From Branchiostoma floridae (lineage: Eukaryota > Chordata > Leptocardii > Amphioxiformes > Branchiostomatidae): a stretch of 64,000 nt of DNA. This document shows positions 12,801-24,800 of the stretch, one piece after another. The stretch is from the NCBI RefSeq assembly GCF_000003815.2, contig NC_049982.1, positions 2,036,848-2,100,847 of the forward strand. The letters run 5' to 3'. Each line of letters opens with the position of its first letter. Positions within the stretch are counted from its first letter, which is position 1. The notes beneath the pieces were generated by a model that was not told the DNA's origin, ran no database searches, and was given only the letters and a program-made list of their open reading frames with translations. A program made the translations under genes and the position numbers.

Positions 12801-15800
12801 TCTCTTGCGCATCTGTTTCTCTCTTGCGCATCTGTTTCTCTCTTGCGCATCTGTTTCTCTCTTGGGCATCTGTTTCTCTCTTGCGCATCTGTTTCTCTCT
12901 TGCGCATCTGTTTCTCTCTTGCGCATCTGTTTCTCTCTTGCGCATCTGTTTCTCTCTTGCGCATCTGTTTCTCTCTTGCGCATCTGTTTCTCTCTTGTGC
13001 ATCTGTTTCTCTAATGATAATGACAGCTATAGTAAATGTTGTGACTGGCCCTTTTTTGTTCACCTGAATCGTGTTCTTCCTCAGGTGAGCACCTCTGACA
13101 CCAGACACTCCACCCCCAAGAAGTTTTTCTCGTCAGACAAGAAGGCTCTGTACCTGCCACAAGAGATGTCAGCTGTACACCTGGAGTACACGGAGTACTA
13201 CTTTCCTGAGGGAGTCGATCATCCAGGTGAGAATGGGTTTCTGTGTGGTTGTCAGTCTGCGTGTATGTCTGTCTGTATGTTTTTGTGATTTATACCGTTC
13301 ACCGGAGTACACAGAGTACTACTTTCCTGAGGGAGTCGATCATCCAGGTGAGATATGGGTGTGTGTGTGTGTGTCTGTCTGTCTGTAGGTTTATGTGATC
13401 TATACTGTTCACCAGGAGTACACGGAGTATACTACTAAGTAATTCCTGAGGGAGTCGATCATCCAGGTCAGAATTGGGTGTCTTTGTGTGTGTGTGTGTC
13501 TGTCATTTGTTTGAACAAACAGAACAATTTATTCATGAGAAGATCAGATTGGCCTGCAGGCCACTTGTCCTTGAGGTCATGAGGGAGGTAACAGTCATAT
13601 TACACAGATACAGATTATATTCAGTCCTGGTAGGCCATTAACATTAAAAAAAAATGTCATGGTAAAAACATAGTAGAGTGAAAACGTGTTGTTGTTGCAG
13701 TTCCGTCCCCGAACATCTACGGCCAGGTCAACGCTATCCAGCTCACCCTGGACTACATGACTGTCCTGTGGGCCAACCAGTTCCTGCTCAACGTGGCACA
13801 GAGCATGGTGGGTACAGACAAACAAACAAACAAACAAACACATGTAGATAACACCAACCAGTTCCTGCTCAACGTGGCACAGAGCATGGTGGGTACAAAC
13901 AAATAAACAAACAAACAAACAAACACATGTAGATAACTCAAACCAGTTCCTGCTCAACGTGGCACAGAGCATGGTGTGTTCAAAACTTCAAAATTTAATT
14001 TCATACAAGTTTGAATAGATATCAAAGCTCTTTGCACATACCTAGTACATAATCACAGGTGACAAACGAAATTTATCTGCATTGTACCTAAAGTATGTGA
14101 TAGAATTGAAAGCAATGTCTTGCACTGAGTGTTCTAAACTTAGTTTCCATGGCGATGTGCTTGTCTCTCCTCCAGGCTGCTGCACCGATGGACCGTCAGG
14201 AGTCTGTGGAAGAGCCGGCCTCAGCCTCCCTACATGTGGACATCAGGCTGGAGATACTCATGCCAAAGGTACATGTAGATCCTTTAGGTGTTCTACAACA
14301 GTTCATTTAGGATCCATAAGACTTTACTTACAGTCTGGTCTTGTTTGTTTTAGAATTAATATTTTAAGACTTTTAAGCATTTTTTTTGTAACACCAACGC
14401 AATTCTGCCAGATACCAACTAAGGTCAATAAGACTGCCTTCTCAAAAATGTCTTCAGCAACTTTTATTCTGGATATCTAAAGTGAACCTCAAGAATAACC
14501 TGACGTGTGTGAAAAAAGTTTAAACTTTGTTCCAACACAAAAGAAAGACTCACCATAAATTTTCGGTTGGACACTCCGACCTTCTTCAGATAGATGACTC
14601 GCTGCACTGATTTCTTTCTTTTGTGTTGGAACAAAGTTCAACTTTTTTCACTTTGGAATTTGAAGGTGAACTTTCATTCAGTTATCATAACCTGCTTTTT
14701 ACCTGTGATGTTAGATCTCCCTGCCTGCAGAGAAGCCCGTCCCAGCCAGCCAGACCGCCCCCAGTCGCTGGTGGTGCAGAGTTCCCGCACCGTGCTGACG
14801 TTTGTTTGTTTGTTTGTTTGTTTGTTTGTTTAGATCTCCCTGCCTGCGGAGAAGCCCGTCCCAGACCAGCCAGACCGCCCCCAGTCGCTGGTGGTGCAGA
14901 GTTCGCGCACGGTGCTGACCAACTCGCGGGTCGAGACCAACTCCACGCTAATGATTAGCTTTCTGGTTTATCCATAATGTTTGTTTGTTTGTTTGTTTGT
15001 TTAGATCTCCCTGCCTGCGGAGAAGCCAGTCCCAGACCAGCCAGACTGCCCCCAGTTGCTGGTGGTGCAGAGTTCGCGCACCGTGCTGATGTTTGTTTGT
15101 TTGTTTATTTATTTAGATCTCCCTGCCTGCGGAGAAGCCCGTCCCAGACCAGCCTGACCGCCCCCAGTCGCTGGTGGTGCAGAGTTCGCGCACCGTGCTG
15201 ATGTTTGTTTGTTTGTTTGTTTGTTTATTTAGATCTCCTTGCCTGCGGAGAAGCCCGTCCCAGACCAGCCTGACCGTCCCCAGTCCCTGGTAGTTCAAAG
15301 TTCGCGTACCGTGCTGACCAACTCGCGGGTCGGAACCAACTGCACGCGGGAGGACCTGAAGGCCGTGCTGGAAAACTTCTCGGCTTCCGTGCTGTTCAGG
15401 GACGAGGAGAGGTTTCCTAATAAGGACGGAGACTTCCAACAGGTTCGACTTATTTCCATCGACAAATGGGAATTGGATATTTTCTTCAAAAAGTAACCAA
15501 AATCATATTCAGTTGCTTGAGTAACTGATTTTTGGCATAAATTGATACTATTTGTTTATATATTTGGTTTTACTACATTTGTGAAAGGACTGACATAACA
15601 GGTGACTACCATCTTAAAGTTTGCAAGATGTCAACCTGGAGACCAAATTGTTTGGGTTGATATCTATCGGTTCGTCTAAACATGAAACTTCAGTTTATGA
15701 TTTTTCTAAGACTTGGTATTAATTTTTGATTGACGTTAGAAATCTGCCTGATTTTTAAGCAATTCACTTTATTTCTTGCGGTGATATGAGTACAATTTTC

Positions 15801-18800
15801 AATTCTGTTACCGTGGTCAAGAACTTGAATTTAACACAATATCTGTCGTATATCAAGCTCCATGATGTATAGGTTATTGAAATCATTATGTTGTAATCCA
15901 ATTTCAAATCAAAATTATGTTATATGAGGTCATAAATCCAAGCCTAAACATAATAATAAGTATAATGTCATTACTCAGGTGTGCAATGAATTCTGGGACG
16001 AGGCAATGCATGATGGGATATCGTTCGACACCTCCGCTGCGCGGCCGCCGCCCATCGGGAGCACGAACTCTCAGGCCAACGTCCTGCGGGGTGAAAGGTC
16101 AAAGGACGTGTGGCTGATGTACTTTGAGCAGTTTTGGGTTGACTTTGGAGACGTTGCGAGCGCCAAGGGTCGACCTCTGCCCTTTATCGACGCTGTTCCG
16201 CTGCACTTGTGGATTTGTAAACCGCTTCAAGGTCATAGCGATCCGTCACAAACGGAAGAGAAAGGGGACACTATCGGAGCGGTTTCATCTGCCCCATCTC
16301 AGGTCAGGGGTCATAGAACCCCCCAATCACAGCGCAGGAGACATCAGTCAGGAGAAACCGACCAATCACAGCACAGGAGACATCAGCATGCAGAGGCTGA
16401 CCAATCAAAGCACAGGAGGCATCAGCATGGTGAAGCCGACCAATCGCAGCACAGGAGACATCAACATAAGGAAGCTGACCAATCACAGCATAGGAGACAT
16501 CGGGCCGACCAGAGGCCCTTATCTAGCAGCCAATCAGGGATAAAGTCCTATCAGAGCGACCAATCAATGAAAAGGCCACATCATAGCAACCAATCAGGAT
16601 CATCAAAGTCATACCAGAGGACTCAGTCCGAGCCCAGAGGTCACTCGCTGCGGCACGACGAGCGTGGCTCTCATCGCAACATGCAAAAGAGCAGCAGCCA
16701 TTTTACCGAACACAGTACTAAAGACCGCCACAAAAGGGAGGCTGTGCACAAACACGAACAGGGTAGTAGCGATAGACACCTCCAACACTCGAGACACGAA
16801 AAACACGAGGAGGAAGCTCGTGACGAGAAGCGCAAGAGACTGATGGAATACTACCGCGGGTCGAACGGCGGCCGCAAGGAGAAGTCTCCTGGGTCGGAGG
16901 AGGACGAACTTGTGCGAGAGATGTTCAGCAACCAGCCTCCGTCAAAGAGACTCAGTTCCACCTTCAAGACCAAGTCGCTCTCGGACAGCGACTCGAGCCC
17001 TGACCAGGAGAACGTGTTCATGAACGGGCCGGTTGGACAGAAGGGGGGAGCCGACGCGGCGGCGGCAGTGCAACAGGCGGCGGTGGTGGGGGGGGTATTT
17101 TCAGTGGCCGAGATTCCGGCCTTCCGCGAGAGGGACAGGCCGCTGGAAAGGCCTCCGGTTACGCATCATCGCGTGATCCCTGAGGAAAGGCCCTTTCAAC
17201 AGGAGTGGGAGACGACGAGACAGTCGCGGCCGATGCTCTCGCGGGAACGCTCCCTGTCGAGTCCCGAGCTGGACAAGGCCTCGGCTTTCGAGCGGATGCT
17301 TCGCGGTAAGTCGATAAGCGTGGACGAAGTCTTGTCCTCGGACGACCCGATGGACTTTGACCCGGGTGCGGAGTTCGGCCGAACGGAGGCTGACTCGCAC
17401 ATGTTGCTGCACACGCCATCGAAGGTCTGTGGAGTGGTGACCCACGACCAGTACCTGTTCCTGCTGCGGCTGCAGGAGTCCATTGCACAGCTGCAGGACT
17501 GCATGGAGGAGGATGCAGTCGCCATTAGGGGGCGGCCGTCCGATGTTTCCAGCTCCTGCATCGCTGGATGCTGTCGCCAGGTAAAACTCATAATGGAATA
17601 TTAGGAGAATTCTTGTACACAACCAGGTTATACTTAATGTGCTTATGTTTCAGTGTCTATCAGACACCTTCCTTAGATCTTCTGAAGGTGTCTGATAGAC
17701 ACCGAAATGCAAGCAAGTAAGCACATCCTGGTTGTGTTCAAGAATTCTCCTTTATCCTATATTCTACCAACTTGATGAAATTTTTTCGGAAGTATGGTTT
17801 CCATGGCTCCATGCGGGGCGGCTGTCCGACGTCTCAAGCTCCTGCATCGCCGGATGCTGTCGCCAGGTGAAACTCATAATCAGTTAACTTGAAAGTGTTG
17901 GTAGAAGTCATTATTGAACTAGTTCAACTGTAATATCCAACACAAAAATCAGACTCACCCAAATTTTAGACTGAACAGCACCAGTCTGTGTCAAGGAATG
18001 AACAATCCACTGCTGTCGTGACGTTGGGCACCATAGACTTCCTGCAACCTATGATCCATTGCTTACACTGAGTCACATGTTCTATCTGCATAACGTGACA
18101 TCACAACATCATTCTTTGACAAAGACTTGTGCTGTTCAGTAGAAAATTTGGGTGAGTCCAATTTTTGTGTTGGATATTACACCGTCACCGTCACTGTAAC
18201 AGTTAAAATAGTTCAATAAAAGCTCATGTTTTCTTGAAACCGATAATTCTTCCCTGGTCACCGCTCCATGTTGTTTCTGCATTTCAATGTGTGTTCAGTG
18301 CCTACCCGTTAAAGATTCTTCTTTTAATGTTTACATGTTGCAGATAAAGATATTCTGCTGCACACCTTACCTGATATTCAAAAGAGAACGCCTACAAATA
18401 TTTTAATGGCATGTGTGACATTTTATGTGAATTGTTGCCCTAGTATTGTTTTTATTGTAATTACACAATTATGGAGCTACCAGTTGTGATGTTCAGAACA
18501 GTTCAGGATATTAGCTGGATATCCTGCAAGCCTGTACATTTTGAATCAAACTTGTTAATCTTGTTTAGTGCCTGCCTGTAGTACCTTAAGTAGCCAGAAA
18601 TTGTCTTACAATGACTTTCTATCCTATTGGACATCTAAAATTGTCTTCTTTCATAGTTAGGGTATAAAAACCAGTTTCTTTCAGATCACTTCAGTGTCAC
18701 TGACGAAAACTGGTGGATGCCATCTGAAACGTCTGACCGTTTCCAAAATCATATCCAGTTGCTTGAGTAACTGCTTATTGGCATATCTTTTTACCTTCAT

Positions 18801-21800
18801 TTATGAATTTTGTCAAACTCGCCAGGTGGAGCTGTCACTCATTCTCCCTGCCCCTCCGGAGGGGACGAGGGGTGCGGGCAGCGTGGCCGGGAGCGCGCAG
18901 GATGTCACGGGGTCACAGCGGAGAAGTTCGCTACAAACGGACACGCTCATGGTGCCGGGGTCAACGACCCCGCGTACAACGTCGCCATCGCCGGTGGACA
19001 GCGGTATCGCGGAGAGCACGGCGGGAAACAATCACGTGGCGAAGTCGCAGAGCGACACGGCGCTCATGAGCCTTTCGTCTGACGAGGAAAATAACGGGGG
19101 GGAAAACTCCAGGAAGAAAAGGAACCTTTCCTCCGGGGAGAGGCCTAAAAGTTTCGCGGGGGACGACGTGACGACGTTACGCAAGTCGCCGTCGAGAGAC
19201 GGCGCTGACAGCGGCAGGGGGAGCGGGAACGTAGCGGATTCAGCCAATGAGAGACAAGAAAGCATAAAAATGGATCAACCACAGCAGGACAGGGGAGCAG
19301 TGAGTGCAATGCCAACCAAGCAGGTTTGTCTCAATATTTGTTTTGTATTGAAAATTCGTCATCATAATTTTCGTAAGTCATATACATGATTATATAATTA
19401 TTGGTCCATAATGTATGATCTTTGTTGATAAAGGTAAGCCATCCATGCAGTCAAGAACATTATGTAATCAACAAAATGTCGGACAATGATCCTATGAAAT
19501 TTAATACTATATACCGTAAATGCAGAAAGTTTCGCGGTCGTTTAATCCTCGGGAGTTTTCGCAGCGGCCGCTTCACTTTTTTTTTACCACTTTCTCTTTT
19601 TCCCTGTAAACCAGGTGCCAAAACTGACCGTTTCTGACGGAACCAAGGAAGTGGCGAAGGACAGCCCTCTCTTCGAGAAGAAGTTCGGCAAGTTCAGCGA
19701 CTTCTCTGCGGCTAACATCGCCGCCCAGCTTCGCATCGGCCTCCTGTCGCAGTCTCAGCTCTCGCTCGACGAGATGTCCCTCGACAACTTCTCGCTGGAC
19801 AACATGTCCTTGGACAGCTCGGATAGTGGAGACCCGTATGTCCTGGCAGGGACTGAAATGTCCACGCTGTCGGTCGACACCCTCTCCATCTCCTCCCAGG
19901 TGAGACTTGTTTGTTTGTTTGTTTGTTTGTTTGTTTGTTTGTTTGTTTGTTCGACAGCGGGACCCGTACGTCCTGGCAGGGACGGAAATGTCCACACTGT
20001 CGGTCGACACCCTCTCCATCTCCTCCCAGGTGAGTTTGTTTGTTTGTTTGTTTGTTTGTTGGACAGCGGGACCCGTACGTCCTGGCAGGGACCGAAATGT
20101 TCACACTGTCGGTCGACACCCTCTCCATCTCTTCCCAGGTGAGTTTGTTTGTTTGTTTGTTTGTTTGTTTGTTTGTTTGTTGGACAGTGGGGATCTGTAT
20201 GTCCTGGCAGGGACGGAAATGTCCACACTGTCGGTCGACATCCTCTCCATCTCCTCCCAGATGAGTTTGTTTGTTTGTTTGTTTGTTTGTTTGTTTGTTG
20301 GACAGGGGGGATCTGTATGTCCTGGCAGGGACGGAAATGTCCACACTGTCGGTCGACACCCTCTCCATCTCCTCGCAGGTGAGTTTGTTTGTTTGTTTGT
20401 TTGTTTGTTGGACAGCAGGGATCTGTATGTCCTGGCAGGGACCGAAATGTCCACACGGTCGGTCGACACCCTCTCCATCTCTTCCCAGGTGAGACTTGTT
20501 TGTTTTTGTTTGTTTGTTTGTTTGTTCGACAGCACGGACAGTGGGGACGCATATATCCTGTCAGAGACAGATGTGTCCACACTGTCGGTGGATACCATCT
20601 CCTTGTCTGTGAGGTGAGTTGGGTTGGTTAGTGAGCAGAATAATGTTTAATTTGTAATAGATTAGCTCTACATGTACTTCCTTTACAGAAAATGTTTCAC
20701 TTCAGATTAATATGTAACCTGAATTACCTATGATGCATGTTAATGCTCCCTGCCCTCTCTAAGTACCAGAGCTCCTATCAAACAAAATCAATCTTTAAAA
20801 TTGGTACAGACTCCTTTCTCTAAAGCCCCCTTTACAAATCAAGAATTTAGCTCGGCCGAGTTGTCAGCGAGCTCTAAATTACGAGGAGGTATAACCCTGA
20901 TGCCGACGAAGAAACTCTACCATTTGTTCGTAGGCATCAGGGTCATACCTCCTCCTAATTAAGAGCTCGCTAACAACTCGGCCGAGCTAAATTCTTGATT
21001 TGTAAAGGGGGCTTTAGCACACAGGACATATGAAATAAAGTATGGGGGTTGAACACACACCATTGTCAGTGGATTAACACTTTACTGTAGTTGCCTAACT
21101 GGCCCACTGGCCCAGGGCAATAGAAACAAAGAGGCGCTGAAAGGTGTTTTAATGATTTAAACTTTTGTTCACCACCCCAGGGGAGCAGGAGCGCCCCCGT
21201 CAGCCACCAGTCGTCGTTCGAGCGCGGTGGCGATGCAGAACCGACCAGACAAGCTTCGCTGGAGGACGGCAGGGACGGACGGCCTACTGCCCTGTCAGGT
21301 GGGCTATAGTTACATTTGAGTCCTACTCAGACTTTAGGCCATGGACAGGATGGTACATTGTTACTGGTAGTTCTGTTATCCTGATAAAGGCTTGCCTCCT
21401 TCGCTGGAGGATGGCAGGGACGGACGGCCTACTGCCCTGTCAGGTAGGCTATAGTTACATTTTTGTCCTGTTCAGACTATAGGCCATGGACAGGATGGTA
21501 CATTGTTACTGGTAGTTCTGTTATCCTGATAAAGGCTTGCCTCCTTCGCTGGAGGATGGCAGGGACGGACGGCCTACTGCCCTGTCAGGTACACTGTATG
21601 CTATGATCATTCTTTGTCATACCTGGGTGGTGATAATGTTCAGTACACAATGTCCAGGGCTGTTTAGACCATGGACAGGATGGTACATTGTTTTCTGGTA
21701 GTTCTGTTGATAAAGGCTTGCCTCCTTCGCTGGAGGACGGCAGGGACGGACGGCCTACTGCCCTGTCAGGTACACTGTATGCTATGATCATTCTTTGTCA

Positions 21801-24800
21801 TACCTGGGTGGTGGTAATGTTCAGTACACAATGTCCAGGGCTGTTCAGGGCTGTTTAGACCATGGACAGGATGGTACATTGTTACTGGTAGTTGTGTTAC
21901 CCTGATAAAGGCTTGCCTCCTTCGCTGGAGGATGGCAGGGATGGACGGCCTTCTGCCCTGTCAGGTGGGCTATAGTTACATTTTTGTCCTACTCAGACTA
22001 TAGACCATGGACAGGATGGTACATTGTTACTGGTAGTTCTGTTGATAAAGGCTTGCCTCCTTCGCTGGAGGATGGCAGGGACGGACGGCCTAATGCCCTG
22101 TCAGGTGGGCTATAGTTACATTTTTGTCCTGTTCAGACTTTAGACCATGGACAGGATGGTATAATGTTAAGTTCTGTTACCATGATAGAGGCCCCTATTG
22201 CACAATGTAAGTCTTACGTTGTACAATGTCTGTATTCTATGTTTATTGAATATTTTTGTATGGAAGAGAGCAGAGGTATACAAATGTACATGTTCAACGG
22301 CCTCCATCCATTTTGAAAGACTGTGGGTTTGGTACATAGTTTATTACGTACATGCAATACAAACCTTGTTAGAAGTGAAGGTAAAGCACAGGAGGCACAA
22401 AATGTAGTCCCAGGAAAGGTGGAACAGTTACTGCAGCCAAAGGATAGCCAATTCTTTCTGCCCTGCTTGAAGGTTTCTCATCTTTTATTGCACAGAATGT
22501 CAGTCCTTCATTTTAGCAGAAGAGTTCCCACTAAACTACATGATCATGATGTTACATTGTTTTGTTATTCTTTTACAATACCTGTATTGCAGGTGAGGGA
22601 GAGGGTGGGACCAGACCTAAGAAGGTGACGCTTGAGTACTGCGACAGCGAGAGTTCCACAGAGGAGGTCTCACAGAGCGCAGGAGGCAGTTCTGCAACCT
22701 TAGAGGACGCCAAGAACAGAAAAACTGTAAGCTCAGCTGATGGTACTCAGATTGACTAGGGCAGCGATGAAAAACAAACTATTCCATGTACTATAACCTT
22801 ACTAGTAGTTCAGACCTTAGAGAGGGCCAAGAATAGAAAAACTGTATACTAAGCTTTAAGCTGATGGTGCTCTGACTGGATAAGACATGTTATAGCCGCA
22901 ATAAAAGACAAACTGTCTTAAGTTTGCAAAATTTTGTTTCTGAACTGACGCAGAAAAATGAATCACCACATCTTTCAGCTGCATCGAAAAAATAACTATT
23001 CTTTTAGAACAGTTACTTTAACTATTCCAGCATGACTTTTTGTGCTTGTACCACAATGCATACATGTATAGTGTGTAAAAGACAAACAGTAGTTGCAAAA
23101 TTCAACTCATAATTTGTGCCTTGTGCCCCTAGGCCACCGTACAGTTACTTTAACTATTCCAGCATGACTTTTTGTGCTTTGTACCACAATGCATACATGT
23201 ATAGTGTGTAAAAGACAAACAGTAGTTGCAAAATTCAACTCATAATTTGTGCCTTGTGCCCCTAGGCCACCGTGCTGGTACTGCACCTGTCTGATATAGG
23301 GCTGGAGTTGTCCAACCACCAGCGAGACAACTTCACCAAACTGCAGGGGCAGACATTTCTAAGTTATTCTTTTCCTTGCGCCCCCTAGGCCACAGTGCTG
23401 GTACTGCACCTGTCGGATATCGGGCTGGAGTTGTCGAACCACCAGCGAGACAACTTCACCAAACTGCAGGGGCAGGAAATAACCTTCGAGGAGAGGAGAG
23501 AGGTCGACGTGCAGGAATTCCTCGCAAAAATCAGCCAGAGTAAGGAAATTTCCAGTTAATCCACTTTTCGTTTTCAAAGTTCTTGCTTTGCTATTTCCAC
23601 AGAAACTATTATCAATGTATTTTCCAGCATTTTCCAGGATGATTTAGAGTTCAACTTTAGCGAACATTTACAGCCTTGTGACAGGCGCGGGACAAAGTCT
23701 ACATTGTAACCTTATCTGTCCATTTACTGGAAAATTTGTAAAAATAAGATCGTGGTATCTCATATAATCTTGCCTCCTTAGATTTTGAACGACTTTGGGA
23801 CTTCAACATTTATAGTCAAAAATTTTGAAATTTGAGGGGAAAATTCTGTACTTTTGGGTGATAGCAAATATAAAGTTTTGTGACCATTAATTAATGTATG
23901 ATTTAAACGAAAGTTAAGATTTTAGCATGAAAGTTCATCTGTGTTGGTAGAATACATTATAGAAATTGCTAAACTTTCTTTCCAACACTGAATTAATATA
24001 GGGACTTACCCTAAATTAATTCAGTGTTGGAAAGAAAGTTTAGCAATTTCTATAATGAAAGTTAAGATATTAGATTTTTAACTCACTCTGAAGGGTCTAT
24101 TTCCAGATTGAAAGTGCACATTGTATACAGCTGTTATTGACTTGACTGATGTTGCGTTGCAGGAAAGAGGCATCGACGTCACATCAAATTCAGGACGATG
24201 TTTCCGACAGAGGACAGCCCTTCCCGGAGGAGAAGGGGTGATGGTCGCCGTTGTGTTTTGTCCCGTGGTTGTTAGCTGTATAGATAGGCTAGTTCAAGGT
24301 TTAGAGTTCACATGCATGGGTTCAAAGTTGAAGACCCAGGCCATTCTTTATGTCTTGCCAGGAGTCTTCAACTTTGATGGTACCTACACTGTACAATTGT
24401 GCTCAAACCTTGAATACACCTTTCTCACGCGGCGGCCATGATAGATCTAAAAAGAGTTCAATGTGGCAAACAAAAAGCTGTCCATCATAATTAGCAGTTC
24501 AACTTATGATAGTCTGCCAATTAGGAAAGCGACCATTAAGTGAATGGCTACAAATCCGTCAAAAATTTGCATTACTATGTTTTAATTTTGCATCTCTTTA
24601 GGGACTATGGGGTCAGTCTTCACTACTCTAAATTGCTACATCTTTCGGTGCATAACACTTCTTGTAGTATTTATTATTCTATCTTGTATCATGAAAATTT
24701 GTGTGGTTTGGGGGGAAACTAAATGGGACCTGATTTTAGAAATAAGTTTTGTCTGTTTGCCTCATTGACCTCGTCTTCGATCTATCATGGCCGCCGCGTG

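Noticed and set aside
12699-13288. Long open frames on both strands across 12.7-13.1 kb (Cys/Leu/Phe-rich or Arg/Glu/Lys-rich repeats)
   Set aside because: They are translations of a 19-bp minisatellite with no stop in several frames. No homology, no splice logic, and the period is not a multiple of three.
16028-17604. Treating the 15979-17580 segment as a separate intronless gene starting at its own ATG
   Set aside because: It has a proper acceptor at 15978, a donor at 17580 and family homology that is continuous with flanking exons, so it is an internal exon.
17101-17622. 173-codon antisense frame at the 3' end of the large BLTP3 exon
   Set aside because: The sense frame is homologous to UHRF1BP1L and GC-rich. 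The antisense frame is a compositional by-product.
19573-20617. Several 150-275 codon frames containing runs like [14 protein letters not shown] or [11 protein letters not shown]
   Set aside because: They come from (GTTT)n/(AAAC)n tracts, which lack stops in several frames. Only the 19615-19899 exon is supported by homology and splice sites.
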